DNA from: Acinetobacter gyllenbergii CIP 110306 = MTCC 11365 | GTDB lineage: Bacteria > Pseudomonadota > Gammaproteobacteria > Pseudomonadales > Moraxellaceae | Reading direction: 5' to 3' | Assembly: GCF_000413855.1 (NCBI RefSeq) | Contig: NZ_ATGG01000008.1 | Location: 1-64,000 of the forward strand | Length of the DNA stretch: 64,000 bases | In this document: in pieces, positions 25,716 to 35,669 of the stretch | Layout of the letters: the number at the start of each line of letters is the position of its first letter | Position numbering within the stretch: position 1 is the first letter of the stretch | Made by a program: the position numbers and the translations under genes | The notes under the pieces: model-generated | What the model was told of the DNA's origin: nothing | Databases searched by the model: none | The model's input: only the letters and a program-made list of their open reading frames with translations

Positions 25716-27193
25716 TATGCATTCTCCTCAGCAATTGCCGCACGTTTGGTATGCCAGTCTGTATTTTGTTGATATTGATGCACAATCGACAACAATTGTG
25801 ATTCTGACCAATAGTTACCAATCAACTGTAAGCCGACAGGCAAGCTGTCTTTATCAAAACCAACAGGTGCGTTAATGGCTGGTAGACCTGCCAAGTTCAC
25901 AGCAAGGGTATAGATATCGCCTAAATACATTTCAGTCGGGCTGAGATTCGCACCGATCTTATAGGCTGTAGTTGGTGCTGATGGTGCAGCAATCACGTCA
26001 ACATTTTCAAAAGCTTTGAGGAAATCTTGCTGAATCAAACGACGTACTTTTTGTGCTTTGACATAGTAAGCATCGTAGTAACCTGCAGAAAGAGCATAGG
26101 TCCCGATCAGGATACGACGTTGTACTTCAGCACCAAAACCTTCTGAACGTGAGCGTTTGTACAAGTCCATCAAGTCCACAGGGTTTTCACAACGGTAGCC
26201 ATAACGTACGCCGTCAAAACGTGACAGGTTTGAAGACGCTTCCGCAGGAGCGATCAAGTAGTACGTCGGCACATAGGCTTCAGTCATGTTGAGATCAATC
26301 TCAACCAAGATCGCGCCCATTTCCTCTAACTTTTTCAACGACTCTTCAACGCGTGCTTTTACATCAGCGTCTAAACCTGCCACATTGAAGTATTGCTTTG
26401 GAATACCAATGCGTAGACCTTTCACCGCTGTGCCGTTTAGGTTAGCAACGTAATCGTCCACTGCTTTGTTGATTGAAGTCGAGTCTTTGGCGTCATGACC
26501 CGCAATCACATTCATCAAGTAAGCACAGTCTTCTGCCGAACGCGCCATTGGGCCGCCTTGATCCAATGATGATGCATAGGCAATCATACCGAAGCGAGAT
26601 ACACGGCCATAGGTCGGTTTTAAGCCGGTTAAGCCGCAGAATGAAGCAGGTTGTCGAATTGAGCCACCTGTATCGGTACCTGTTGCGATCGGCGCAAGAT
26701 CAGCCGCGACAGCTGCTGCTGAGCCACCAGATGAACCACCTGGAACATGATCCAGTGCCCAAGGATTCGACGTTGCACCGACATAAGAGTTTTCTGAGGT
26801 TGAACCCATGGCGAACTCATCCATGTTCACCTTACCTAAAGTCACAAGACCTGCAGCTTTGGCTTTTGCAACCACCGTTGCATCATAAGGAGAAATGAAA
26901 TTATCCAGCATTTTTGAACCGGCAGTGGTTTTAATGCCTTGGGTACAGAAAATATCTTTGTGGGCAAGTGGAATACCTGCCAGCGTGTGTGCATTGCCTG
27001 CTTTCAGTGCCGCATCGGCCGCATTTGCTTCAGCAAGAGCCTGTTCTGCGGTGACCGTCACATAACTTTTTACTTTAGGGTCAATTTGGGCAATACGCTT
27101 TAAATAATGTTCAGTCAATTCGCGTGATGAAAATTGGGCTGTTTTTAAGCCTTCAGAGAGTTCACGGATTGATAAGCGATGTAAATCTGTCAT
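25715..27193 (-). CDS. gatA: Aspartyl/glutamyl-tRNA amidotransferase subunit A
   Basis: A 492-residue GatA, the glutaminase subunit of GatCAB, which releases ammonia from glutamine for transfer to the misacylated tRNA. The amidase-signature triad is present: Lys79 in PLAHKDIFC, Ser154 in [10 protein letters not shown] (the cis-Ser motif), and Ser178 in [12 protein letters not shown]. Length and motifs match canonical GatA. It lies 54 bp after gatC and overlaps gatB by one base. An essential enzyme in bacteria without glutaminyl- or asparaginyl-tRNA synthetase. Confidence 0.97.
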   Translation of the reverse strand: MTDLHRLSIRELSEGLKTAQFSSRELTEHYLKRIAQIDPKVKSYVTVTAEQALAEANAADAALKAGNAHTLAGIPLAHKDIFCTQGIKTTAGSKMLDNFISPYDATVVAKAKAAGLVTLGKVNMDEFAMGSTSENSYVGATSNPWALDHVPGGSSGGSAAAVAADLAPIATGTDTGGSIRQPASFCGLTGLKPTYGRVSRFGMIAYASSLDQGGPMARSAEDCAYLMNVIAGHDAKDSTSINKAVDDYVANLNGTAVKGLRIGIPKQYFNVAGLDADVKARVEESLKKLEEMGAILVEIDLNMTEAYVPTYYLIAPAEASSNLSRFDGVRYGYRCENPVDLMDLYKRSRSEGFGAEVQRRILIGTYALSAGYYDAYYVKAQKVRRLIQQDFLKAFENVDVIAAPSAPTTAYKIGANLSPTEMYLGDIYTLAVNLAGLPAINAPVGFDKDSLPVGLQLIGNYWSESQLLSIVHQYQQNTDWHTKRAAIAEENA

Positions 27194-27246
27194 ATGAAAA
27201 ATTTCTTTACATTCTAAATATAAAATATTGACTAATCGAATAAATC

Positions 27247-27564
27247 TTATTCAATTACGCGAGGTACGAGGTACAAACCTGCTTCTGTAGCAGGCGCGAC
27301 CGCTTGATATTCATCACGATGGTTGCTTTCAGTCACAACATCAGCGCGTAACGGTTGCGGGTTGTCAAATGGGCTCTTTAAAGGCTCAACATCATCGGTA
27401 TTAATGCCTTTCAAGCTTTCCATCATGCCAAGGATTTTATTTAAACTTTGAGCATATTCAGCAGATTGCGTGTCATTGAGAGATAAACGGGCAAGGTGTG
27501 CAATTTGCGAGACCGTTTGCGCATTTAAGTCTGTTGTCTGCTGAGCATCTGATGATGTAGACAT
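27247..27564 (-). CDS. gatC: Aspartyl/glutamyl-tRNA amidotransferase subunit C
   Basis: A 105-residue GatC, the small subunit that wraps around GatA and GatB and stabilises the complex. It has the conserved helix [16 protein letters not shown] near the start, [20 protein letters not shown] in the middle, and the C-terminal YLVPRVIE. I chose ATG 27564 because TTAGGTAAAG precedes it on the minus strand; the frame also allows 27597. It is first in gatCAB and divergent from mreB, with about 130 bp between starts for both promoters. Confidence 0.93.
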   Translation of the reverse strand: MSTSSDAQQTTDLNAQTVSQIAHLARLSLNDTQSAEYAQSLNKILGMMESLKGINTDDVEPLKSPFDNPQPLRADVVTESNHRDEYQAVAPATEAGLYLVPRVIE

Positions 27565-27652
27565 AACTTTACCTAATTCAGTATTAAAAAATTTCAAAAT
27601 ATCGTGCGTTATAATAAGCGATTGACTTGTTCAAATCATCACATTTAGTTAA

Positions 27653-28738
<1,086 letters not shown>

Positions 28739-28755
28739 ATCATAAGGACTAGGCG

Positions 28756-29613
28756 GTGCAACCGAATCTTTTTTCAAGACAACCGCCATCTTTTCGCTCA
28801 TTTGTCATTGCGGTGATTACATGTTTGGTGGTGCTTTTCTTTGATTGGCGCATGCCTTATGTAATTCAACCTGCAAGGGATGTCTTGTACGCCGCGTATA
28901 ATCCAATTTATGCGCTGGCAAGCTATCCTGTACTGTCGCGAGAATGGCTTAACCAACAAACCAAATCTGAAGCGCAATTGCGACGTGAAAACACCGCAAT
29001 GCAAGCTGAACTGCTACAAGCACAAGTCCGCCTCCAAAAACTTTCAGAACTCTCTGCGGAAAATAACCGTTTAAGAGGGCTGTTAGATACGCCGTTAATT
29101 ATTGATGGACGTATGCAAATTGCTGAAGTGATTGGAACCGATGCAGACCCATTGCGGCATATTATTATCATTAACCGTGGTGCTGTCGATCATTTAAAAG
29201 TCGGACAAACAGTTTTGGATGATAAAGGGATTATGGGGCAGATTATTAATGTCTATCCTCATAGTGCACGGATCATGCTGCTCTCTGATAAAGAACACTC
29301 ATTGTCTGTACGTTTAGAGCGGACAGGTATGCGTGCGATTGTGTCAGGTACAGGTGATTTGGGACAACTCAAAATGGAATATGTACCGACTAGTGCCAAT
29401 ATTCAGGTCGGAGACAAAGTGTTTAGTTCGGGTTTGGGTGAACATTTCCCTGCGGGTTATCTAGTCGGAACCGTGTCTAAAGTCAGTCGTCATACTTCGG
29501 GTGAGTTTGCCGAAATTGATGTGAAACCAACGGCGCAACTTGCCAGCGGTCATCATGTGGTGGTTTTATTTTCTGAATCCTTAGCGCAGGAGCAACCGTA
29601 TGCCGATCGCTAA
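28756..29613 (+). CDS. mreC: Rod-shape-determining protein MreC
   Basis: A 285-residue MreC, a bitopic inner-membrane protein that links MreB filaments to periplasmic wall synthases. One membrane helix is present at about residues 14-32. A coiled coil follows (about 65-105, TKSEAQLRRENTAMQAELLQ onward), then the beta-rich periplasmic domain with VIGTDADPLRHIIIINRGA. The start is GTG with AAGGACT upstream. Its end overlaps mreD by 14 bp, indicating coupled translation. Confidence 0.95.
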   Translation: MQPNLFSRQPPSFRSFVIAVITCLVVLFFDWRMPYVIQPARDVLYAAYNPIYALASYPVLSREWLNQQTKSEAQLRRENTAMQAELLQAQVRLQKLSELSAENNRLRGLLDTPLIIDGRMQIAEVIGTDADPLRHIIIINRGAVDHLKVGQTVLDDKGIMGQIINVYPHSARIMLLSDKEHSLSVRLERTGMRAIVSGTGDLGQLKMEYVPTSANIQVGDKVFSSGLGEHFPAGYLVGTVSKVSRHTSGEFAEIDVKPTAQLASGHHVVVLFSESLAQEQPYADR

Positions 29614-30091
29614 GCTCAATTATGAAAAACGCAAAGACCCACTATGGATGATTATTTTATCCATTGTGATTGCTTCGGTATTGATGGTTTATCCAATGGC
29701 CTATGAGGCTTCAGGATGGCGTCCTTCGATCATGCTTTTGGTCATGCTGTTCTGGATTCTTTACCAGCCCGTCTGGTGCGGGGTCTGGTTTGCCTTTGGT
29801 ATGGGGCTTTTTGCTGATCTGTTGCTTGATGCACCTTTTGGTCTAAATGCGCTGAGTTTCGTACTCATCACTTTTGGTATCCGTTATTTAATTCGTGAAC
29901 GTCGTATTTTGACTTTTGGTAATTCCTGGGTGATTGCGGTGATTGCGGCTGTTGTACATATTACATTCTTGTGGATTAGTCAGACCATTGCGGGTACACA
30001 TTTTTCGATTGCGCGCCATTGGCAACCAGTTGTGACCAGTGTATTGGCATGGCCTCTGGTTTATTATTGTTTACATAAATGGCGCATATAA
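29600..30091 (+). CDS. mreD: Rod-shape-determining protein MreD
   Basis: A 163-residue MreD with about five predicted membrane segments, part of the elongation complex with MreC and RodA. It shows the family's GLFADLLLDAPFGLNALSFV motif near residue 72, followed by a basic IRYLIRERR loop. It overlaps mreC by 14 bp and maf by 13 bp, a tightly packed operon. Confidence 0.93.
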   Translation: MPIAKLNYEKRKDPLWMIILSIVIASVLMVYPMAYEASGWRPSIMLLVMLFWILYQPVWCGVWFAFGMGLFADLLLDAPFGLNALSFVLITFGIRYLIRERRILTFGNSWVIAVIAAVVHITFLWISQTIAGTHFSIARHWQPVVTSVLAWPLVYYCLHKWRI

Positions 30092-30645
30092 TTCTTGCAT
30101 CAAGCTCGCCGCGTCGGCAGGAGCTACTACAGCAACTGGGTTTGGACTTTGAAATATTTAGTCCAGATGTCGATGAAGCGGTGCATGATGGAGAAGCGGT
30201 TGAGCATTATGTTGAACGCTTAGCCAGAGATAAAGCGCAAGTTGTTTTAAAGAAATATCCTGCTGCAATTGTAATTGCAGCAGATACGAGCTTAAGTTTT
30301 GCTGGACAGATTATTGGCAAGCCAGAATCAAAGCAACATGCTTTTAGCATCTGGTCGGCACTTTCTGGACAATGGCACGATGTCTATTCTGGCATTTGTG
30401 TGGCAACTGCGACTCAAATATTGAGTACTGTGGTCAGAACGCAAGTTGAGTTGCAGCAACTCAGTCATGCAGACATGGAACAATATTGGGCCACGGGTGA
30501 GCCGATAGGCAAAGCGGGTGCATACGCAATACAGGGTATTGCAGCGCAGTATATTCCGCAAATCCGAGGCAGTTATAGTAATGTCGTTGGTTTGCCTTTG
30601 CATGAGACAGCACAGTTATTAGAAAGGGTTAAAGCACTACGCTGA
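30079..30645 (+). CDS. maf: Maf-like nucleoside triphosphate pyrophosphatase (YhdE type)
   Basis: A 188-residue Maf protein, probably the dTTP/UTP pyrophosphatase type (YhdE), which removes modified or excess nucleotides from the pool. It begins with ILASSSPRRQELLQQLGLDF, the phosphate-binding signature. VIAADTSLSFAGQIIGKP gives the metal-binding Asp, and GKAGAYAIQGIAAQYIPQIR is the C-terminal motif. The start overlaps the end of mreD, so it is in the mre operon, a common arrangement in gamma-proteobacteria. Confidence 0.93.
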   Translation: MAHIILASSSPRRQELLQQLGLDFEIFSPDVDEAVHDGEAVEHYVERLARDKAQVVLKKYPAAIVIAADTSLSFAGQIIGKPESKQHAFSIWSALSGQWHDVYSGICVATATQILSTVVRTQVELQQLSHADMEQYWATGEPIGKAGAYAIQGIAAQYIPQIRGSYSNVVGLPLHETAQLLERVKALR

Positions 30646-30688
30646 CACTTTCGGGTATAAGAATTTTTATAAAAGTTTTGAGTTTGTT

Positions 30689-32143
30689 ATGGCAGAAGAG
30701 TTGCTGATTAACGTCACGCCGATGGAATGTCGTGTGGCATTGATTGAAAATGGTACGGTCAATGAATTATTCGTTGAGCGAACTGTAAAACGTGGGTTAG
30801 TGGGTAATATTTACAAAGGCAAAGTCGTACGCGTATTGCCGGGTATGCAAGCTGCCTTTGTCGATATTGGTTTGTCTCGAACCGCTTTTTTGCATATTAA
30901 CGATATGGTGTGGTCGCGTTCGCAGCCGACTCCAAATGTCTTTGAGTTATTACATCCTGGGCAAATGCTGACCGTCCAAGTCATGAAGGACATGTTGGGC
31001 ACCAAAGGTGCGCGCCTGAGTACTGATCTTTCCATTCCATCTCGTTATCTGGTGTTGATGCCGTATGGTAACCATATTGGGGTATCACAGCGAATCGAAT
31101 CAGAAGATGAACGTGATCGTTTACGTGGCATCATTGAGCATATTCAGGCAGAACATAATTTACCGGGTAGTGTGATTGTTCGTACTGCCGCCGAAGGGGT
31201 GGATGAAGCCGCAATTGCGCAGGACATGTGCTATCTCAGTAAGTTGTGGGAATTTATCCAGCGCAAGCAAAAAGAAGCGGCAACAGCTGAACTGATCTTT
31301 GAAGAATTACCTTTGCCACAACGCATCGTACGTGATCTTGCCAGTGATGAAACCGCGAAGATCTATGTCGACTCGCGTGAGATTCATGGCAAGCTCAGCG
31401 AATTTGTTGATGAGTTTGTCCCGACCATTCAAAACCGTTTAATCCATTATCCGGGTGAAAAGCCACTTTTCGACTTGTATAACGTTGAAGAGGATATTCA
31501 AAAAGCCTTACAAACGCGTGTCGCACTGAAATCTGGTGGTTATCTGATGATTGATCAGACTGAAGCCATGACCACCATTGATGTAAATACAGGCTCGTAT
31601 GTTGGTGGGCGCAGTTTAGAAGACACCGTATTTAAAACCAATATGGAAGCGACCCAAGTGATTGCAAGACAGTTACGTCTGCGCAATTTGGGGGGCATTA
31701 TCATTATTGATTTTATCGACATGCAAGAAGCTGAGCATCGTGAAGAAGTGATGCGTCAGTTTGAACGCATGTTGGAACGTGATCACGCCAAGACCAAAAT
31801 TACTCAGGTTTCTGAGCTTGGTCTGGTCGAAATGACCCGTAAACGCACGCGTGAATCTTTGGAGCATTTGCTCTGTGAATCCTGTCCAACCTGCCAAGGG
31901 CGAGGATATGTGAAGACTGCAGAGACAGTATGTTACGAGATATTTCGAGAGATATTACGTTATGCGCGTGCATTTGATTCCAAGGGTGGCTTTACTGTCG
32001 TTGCACATCCAGCAGTGATTGATCGTCTATTAACAGCAGAAGCCCCAGCTGTCGCGGATTTAGAACATTTCATTAATCGTGTGATTAAATTCCAAGTGGA
32101 AAATCTATATACGCAAGAGCAATACGATATCATTTTAACCTAA
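30689..32143 (+). CDS. rng: Ribonuclease G
   Basis: A 484-residue RNase G of the RNase E/G family, the endoribonuclease that matures the 5' end of 16S rRNA and degrades mRNA. An N-terminal S1 domain (about residues 38-120) has VKRGLVGNIYKGKVVRVLPG. The catalytic metal site is in LRNLGGIIIIDFIDM, and the zinc-link has CESCPTCQGRG, which joins two subunits. It lacks the long C-terminal scaffold of RNase E. It follows maf by 43 bp and is likely in the same transcript; a long-stem hairpin follows. Confidence 0.96.
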   Translation: MAEELLINVTPMECRVALIENGTVNELFVERTVKRGLVGNIYKGKVVRVLPGMQAAFVDIGLSRTAFLHINDMVWSRSQPTPNVFELLHPGQMLTVQVMKDMLGTKGARLSTDLSIPSRYLVLMPYGNHIGVSQRIESEDERDRLRGIIEHIQAEHNLPGSVIVRTAAEGVDEAAIAQDMCYLSKLWEFIQRKQKEAATAELIFEELPLPQRIVRDLASDETAKIYVDSREIHGKLSEFVDEFVPTIQNRLIHYPGEKPLFDLYNVEEDIQKALQTRVALKSGGYLMIDQTEAMTTIDVNTGSYVGGRSLEDTVFKTNMEATQVIARQLRLRNLGGIIIIDFIDMQEAEHREEVMRQFERMLERDHAKTKITQVSELGLVEMTRKRTRESLEHLLCESCPTCQGRGYVKTAETVCYEIFREILRYARAFDSKGGFTVVAHPAVIDRLLTAEAPAVADLEHFINRVIKFQVENLYTQEQYDIILT

Positions 32144-32185
32144 AGTTGTAACAAGATTTCGCTTAAGCCTTGTTACAACTGAAAT
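32144..32185 (+). terminator. Hairpin terminator after rng
   Basis: AGTTGTAACAAG (32144-32155) is the exact reverse complement of CTTGTTACAACT (32169-32180), with a 13-nt loop and a weak ATTTTA tail. Confidence 0.65.
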
Positions 32186-32278
32186 TTTACTTTCTATCAC
32201 GAATTTTAAATACTAGAACCATAAAATGAGCCATAGGTACTTTTAGGTCCCTTAGCAAATAATATGAGGTATATAACC

Positions 32279-32452
32279 ATGAATGTGAGTGAAAGATTAG
32301 TGAACCACGGTTTCAAGCATGTTTTGGACAGTAATCCTGTAAATACATGTTATATGGTCGACAGCCAAGGTAAAGAAGTTCAGATTACCACGGCAATGAT
32401 TCGTTCAGCCTGCCATCAACTACTACAACGTTGCCGCACAATCAAAAAATAA
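32279..32452 (+). CDS. Small conserved protein, possibly PA1571-like
   Basis: A 57-residue soluble basic protein. I chose ATG 32279, which has GAGGT eight bases upstream, over the frame start at 32264. The C-terminal half, MVDSQGKEVQITTAMIRSAC, resembles small conserved Pseudomonas-Acinetobacter proteins of the PA1571 type, in which a D-x-x-G-x-E-V-x-I-T motif is followed by a helix. I cannot verify this by search. The function is unknown. Its own terminator follows immediately. Confidence 0.7.
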   Translation: MNVSERLVNHGFKHVLDSNPVNTCYMVDSQGKEVQITTAMIRSACHQLLQRCRTIKK

Positions 32453-32480
32453 GGGGCCACTGAAAGCCCCTTAATTTTTT
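32451..32480. terminator. Bidirectional terminator, small protein / wax synthase
   Basis: AAGGGGC pairs with GCCCCTT across an 8-nt loop (32451-32472) with a T-run after it. It overlaps the stop of the small gene and serves the convergent wax synthase too. Confidence 0.8.
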
Positions 32481-32488
32481 CTCTATGA

Positions 32489-33871
32489 TTAATTCGCCAC
32501 TTTTTGTGGTAAATCTTGAATTGCTTGTTCAAAGCGTTGAATTTCTTCTTCTAAATGGGTGAGTAGATTTTGCATTTTTGGTAAAGCATTACGACATGCA
32601 ATTAGACCCACTTCCAGTTTATCTAAATAACTAGTCATAGTGATATTCAGTGCCTGTCCATCCATCACAATCGATGCAGGATAGAGCGCATCGAGCTTCG
32701 CCCCATTCCAATACAAAGGTTCACGTGGGCCTGGGACATTGGAAATCACCAGATTAAATGCCTGACGTTTAGGCAGCATGCCTGACGCAATATTTAAACC
32801 TGCTGGTCCATACACCACCGCACTATAGTTCAAGATTTCATTGGCAGTCATACGACTAAAACGCTGTTTTGAGTTTTGTACGCTGCGGCGAATAATTTCT
32901 AAACGCTCAATTGGATCTTCAATATGGGTCGCCAGATTTGCCAAAATCATGGTAATACGGTTACTGACATCTGAATCATCAGTACGCAGTGATGCAGGGA
33001 CCATCGCAATCAGCGGTTTCTTTGGCAGACTATTGTGGCTAAGTAGATACTCACGTAAAGCGCCAGAGCAGACGGCTAAGATCACATCATTCAGTGTTAC
33101 GCCCAATGATTTGGCAATATGACGGAAACGACCAAGCTCAAACGATTGAGCAGCAAAACGACGTGAAGAACTTACTCGTTGGTTCAAAATCGAGGGTGGG
33201 GCTTGAAAGGTCGAGACATAGTCTGGATTTTTGCCCATTTCTCTAAATATGGTTTGAGACAGTTCCTGCATGACTTTAGGCGCAACTTCAAGCTGCGATT
33301 TAATCCCTTCCATCACACCTTTGATTTTGCTGACTGTTGGTGGTTTTGGCGCTTTGAGACGTTTGGTTCGTTTGCCTTCTACACACCACAATGGCACCAC
33401 ATGCTTTTCATTTGGATCTTGCGAAAGTGATTTTTCAATCAGACGCATACCTGCGACGCCGTCTACCATGGCATGGTGAATCTTGAAATACATGGCAAAA
33501 CGGTTGCCTTCAATGCCTTCAATAATGTCACAGGTCCAAAGTGGTTTGGCACGATCAATTAAAGAGCTATGTTGCTGTGAAATATAAACCAGTAATTCAC
33601 GGATACGCCCTGGATTGGGTAGTGCAATATGGCGGAAGTGGTGGTCGAGATCAAATTCGCTGTCTTCACCCCAGAATAAACCATTCAGTTGATTGTTAAA
33701 TGGCGGTACAGGGATACTTTTTGATTGGCGAATTTCATTGACGAGATCGTGCACAAACGTCGGTGACGCATTCTCTGGAAGCTCAAATAAAAACAAGCCA
33801 CCTACATGCATAGGCTGTTGTCTTTTCTCTAGCGAGAGAAAGATAAAATCAATGGGGTGTAGTGGGCGCAT
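32489..33871 (-). CDS. atfA: Wax ester synthase / diacylglycerol acyltransferase
   Basis: A 460-residue bifunctional WS/DGAT that esterifies fatty acyl-CoA to fatty alcohols (wax esters) or diacylglycerol (triacylglycerol) for storage lipid. It matches the A. baylyi AtfA pattern from end to end: start MRPLHPIDFIFLSLEKRQQP, catalytic HHAMVDG at 132-138, the ILNQRVSSSRRFAAQSF block, and NLVISNVPGPREPLYWNGA near the C-terminus. It associates with the inner membrane and lipid inclusions. The gene stands alone. Its presence is one of the strongest genus markers here. An AlkK-like ligase that could make its acyl-CoA substrate lies 13 kb away. Confidence 0.96.
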   Translation of the reverse strand: MRPLHPIDFIFLSLEKRQQPMHVGGLFLFELPENASPTFVHDLVNEIRQSKSIPVPPFNNQLNGLFWGEDSEFDLDHHFRHIALPNPGRIRELLVYISQQHSSLIDRAKPLWTCDIIEGIEGNRFAMYFKIHHAMVDGVAGMRLIEKSLSQDPNEKHVVPLWCVEGKRTKRLKAPKPPTVSKIKGVMEGIKSQLEVAPKVMQELSQTIFREMGKNPDYVSTFQAPPSILNQRVSSSRRFAAQSFELGRFRHIAKSLGVTLNDVILAVCSGALREYLLSHNSLPKKPLIAMVPASLRTDDSDVSNRITMILANLATHIEDPIERLEIIRRSVQNSKQRFSRMTANEILNYSAVVYGPAGLNIASGMLPKRQAFNLVISNVPGPREPLYWNGAKLDALYPASIVMDGQALNITMTSYLDKLEVGLIACRNALPKMQNLLTHLEEEIQRFEQAIQDLPQKVAN

Positions 33872-34010
33872 AGCAGATCTAGCCTCTCATCGCATTTTTT
33901 TCTAAGATACTCTCTAGGAGCTCTTATTAGAATTATTGGAACCGTTCTGCGCAGTATATACTGTTTGTTCTGGTTAAAATATGACTTTAGACAAGCGAGT
34001 CAGGAAAAAT

Positions 34011-34036
34011 AAAACCACTGACGAATCAGTGGTTTT
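34011..34036 (-). terminator. Intrinsic terminator of cysH
   Basis: AAAACCACTGA (34011-34021) pairs with TCAGTGGTTTT (34026-34036) around CGAA; on the minus strand a T-rich tail follows. It is 23 bp after the cysH stop. Confidence 0.88.
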
Positions 34037-34058
34037 AATATACCAAATCTGTAATTGA

Positions 34059-34790
34059 TTATTTTTTAAGGTTACCCGCATGCAAGCCACATTCTTTATG
34101 CGTAGCCTCTTCCCACCACCAACGACCTTCGCGTTCATGTTGATTTGGCAGTACCGCGCGTGTACATGGTTCACAACCGATTGAAATAAAACCACGTTCG
34201 TGCAATGGGTTATATGGAATTTCCATCATGCGGATATAACTCCAGACATCAGCACTGCTCCAATTCGCAAGCGGGTTATATTTGATCAACTGCTTGCCTT
34301 CACCAGAAAAACCTGCATCAGCTTGAACTACAGGCACTTCACTACGCGTTGGACTTTGATCTTTACGTTGTCCGGTGATCCATCCATCCAAAGTTGCCAG
34401 TTTTTTACGTAAAGGTTGTACTTTTCGAATTCCACAGCATTCCTGATGCCCATCTTCAAAAAAGCTGAATAAGCCTTTTTCGGTCACGAATTGCTGAACA
34501 GCAGCAGACTCTGGGAAACAAATTTCAATATCGATCTTATAGTGCTTACGAACTGTTTCAATGAATTGGTAAGTCTCTGCATGTAAACGTCCCGTATCTA
34601 AACTAAAAACACGGAAGGGCTTACCTAGACGAGAAGCAATATCAATCAAAACAACATCTTCTGCGCCTGAAAAGGAAATCGCGATTTCACCTTCTTGGCT
34701 TAACGCAAGTTCTAAAATTTCTCGTGGCGATTTATCTGCATATTCAGCAGCGAGCGCATCTACAAGGTCAATAGTCGGAATAACAGTCAT
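34059..34790 (-). CDS. cysH: Phosphoadenylyl/adenylyl-sulfate reductase CysH ([4Fe-4S] type)
   Basis: A 243-residue assimilatory sulfate reductase that reduces activated sulfate to sulfite. It begins with a PP-loop-like [10 protein letters not shown]. It has both cysteine pairs that bind a [4Fe-4S] cluster, CC in [10 protein letters not shown] and CxxC in GCEPCTRAV, plus the redox Cys in ECGLH near the C-terminus. The cluster pattern is characteristic of enzymes that use adenylyl sulfate (APS) rather than PAPS. I chose ATG 34790, preceded by CAGGAA; the frame also reaches 34820. It is divergent from thrH. Confidence 0.93.
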   Translation of the reverse strand: MTVIPTIDLVDALAAEYADKSPREILELALSQEGEIAISFSGAEDVVLIDIASRLGKPFRVFSLDTGRLHAETYQFIETVRKHYKIDIEICFPESAAVQQFVTEKGLFSFFEDGHQECCGIRKVQPLRKKLATLDGWITGQRKDQSPTRSEVPVVQADAGFSGEGKQLIKYNPLANWSSADVWSYIRMMEIPYNPLHERGFISIGCEPCTRAVLPNQHEREGRWWWEEATHKECGLHAGNLKK

Positions 34791-34963
34791 GGATGTTCCT
34801 GGCGATAGGCTTGGGCACAATTGTAAATCATTCGAAGCAAAGCAGCGTGCTTGTCATTGATTTTAATCTTGCAGAATAAAATGATTTTATTCAACAACAG
34901 CGCAAAAATTGAATAATCTTAGTGCTATGATACAGCAATTTTTAACCAACATTGGAAGCATTC

Positions 34964-35581
34964 ATGGAAATCGTATGCCTAGATCTTGAAGGGGTGTTAG
35001 TTCCAGAAATCTGGATTAACTTTGCAAAAAAAACAGGGATTAAAGAACTCGAAGCCACCACACGTGACATTCCAGATTACGATGTACTGATGACACAACG
35101 TCTGAATATCTTAAAACAGCACGGCTTGGGATTGAATGATATTCAAGCTGTGATTGCAGATATGGGACCATTTGAAGGCGCGAAAGAATTTGTTGAATGG
35201 GTGCGTACCCATTTCCAATTGATTATTTTGTCTGATACATTTTATGAGTTTGCGCATCCATTAATGAAGCAATTGGGATGGCCGACCATTTTCTGTCATA
35301 AGCTTGAAACTGATGAAAATGGCATGATCACCGCATATAAATTACGTCAACCTGATCAAAAGCGTCAGGCAGTGAAAGCATTGCATGGCTTGAATTTCCG
35401 TGTCATTGCAGCAGGTGATTCATATAACGATACTACGATGCTCGGTGAAGCGGATCATGGTTTCTTATTTGATGCACCAGCCAATGTGATTGCCGAATTT
35501 CCGCAATTTCCACCATTGCATGGTTATGACGCATTAAAACAAGCGATTCGTTCGGTATCGCAACGTGATATTCCTGAATAA
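34964..35581 (+). CDS. thrH: Phosphoserine phosphatase / homoserine phosphotransferase ThrH
   Basis: A 205-residue HAD-superfamily enzyme matching ThrH of Pseudomonas, which removes phosphate from phosphoserine and can transfer it to homoserine, linking serine and threonine synthesis. HAD motif I is CLDLEGVLVPEIW with the nucleophile Asp, motif II is IILSDTFYEF, and motif IV is AAGDSYNDTTML. I chose ATG 34964, with TTGGAAG upstream, since it fits the family N-terminus MEIVCLDLEG. It is monocistronic with a perfect terminator. Confidence 0.94.
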   Translation: MEIVCLDLEGVLVPEIWINFAKKTGIKELEATTRDIPDYDVLMTQRLNILKQHGLGLNDIQAVIADMGPFEGAKEFVEWVRTHFQLIILSDTFYEFAHPLMKQLGWPTIFCHKLETDENGMITAYKLRQPDQKRQAVKALHGLNFRVIAAGDSYNDTTMLGEADHGFLFDAPANVIAEFPQFPPLHGYDALKQAIRSVSQRDIPE

Positions 35582-35630
35582 TGAATTCTCCTCAGCTTTC
35601 TTTTAAGTACGTTGGGGAAAATTGAAAAAT

Positions 35631-35660
35631 AAAAGGCGCTAAATAGCGCCTTTTATTTTG
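35631..35660. terminator. Bidirectional terminator, thrH / FadL-like porin
   Basis: A perfect 10-bp stem, AAAAGGCGCT (35631-35640) with AGCGCCTTTT (35645-35654), AAAT loop, T-rich on both strands. Confidence 0.9.
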
Positions 35661-35669
35661 GGTCGATAG

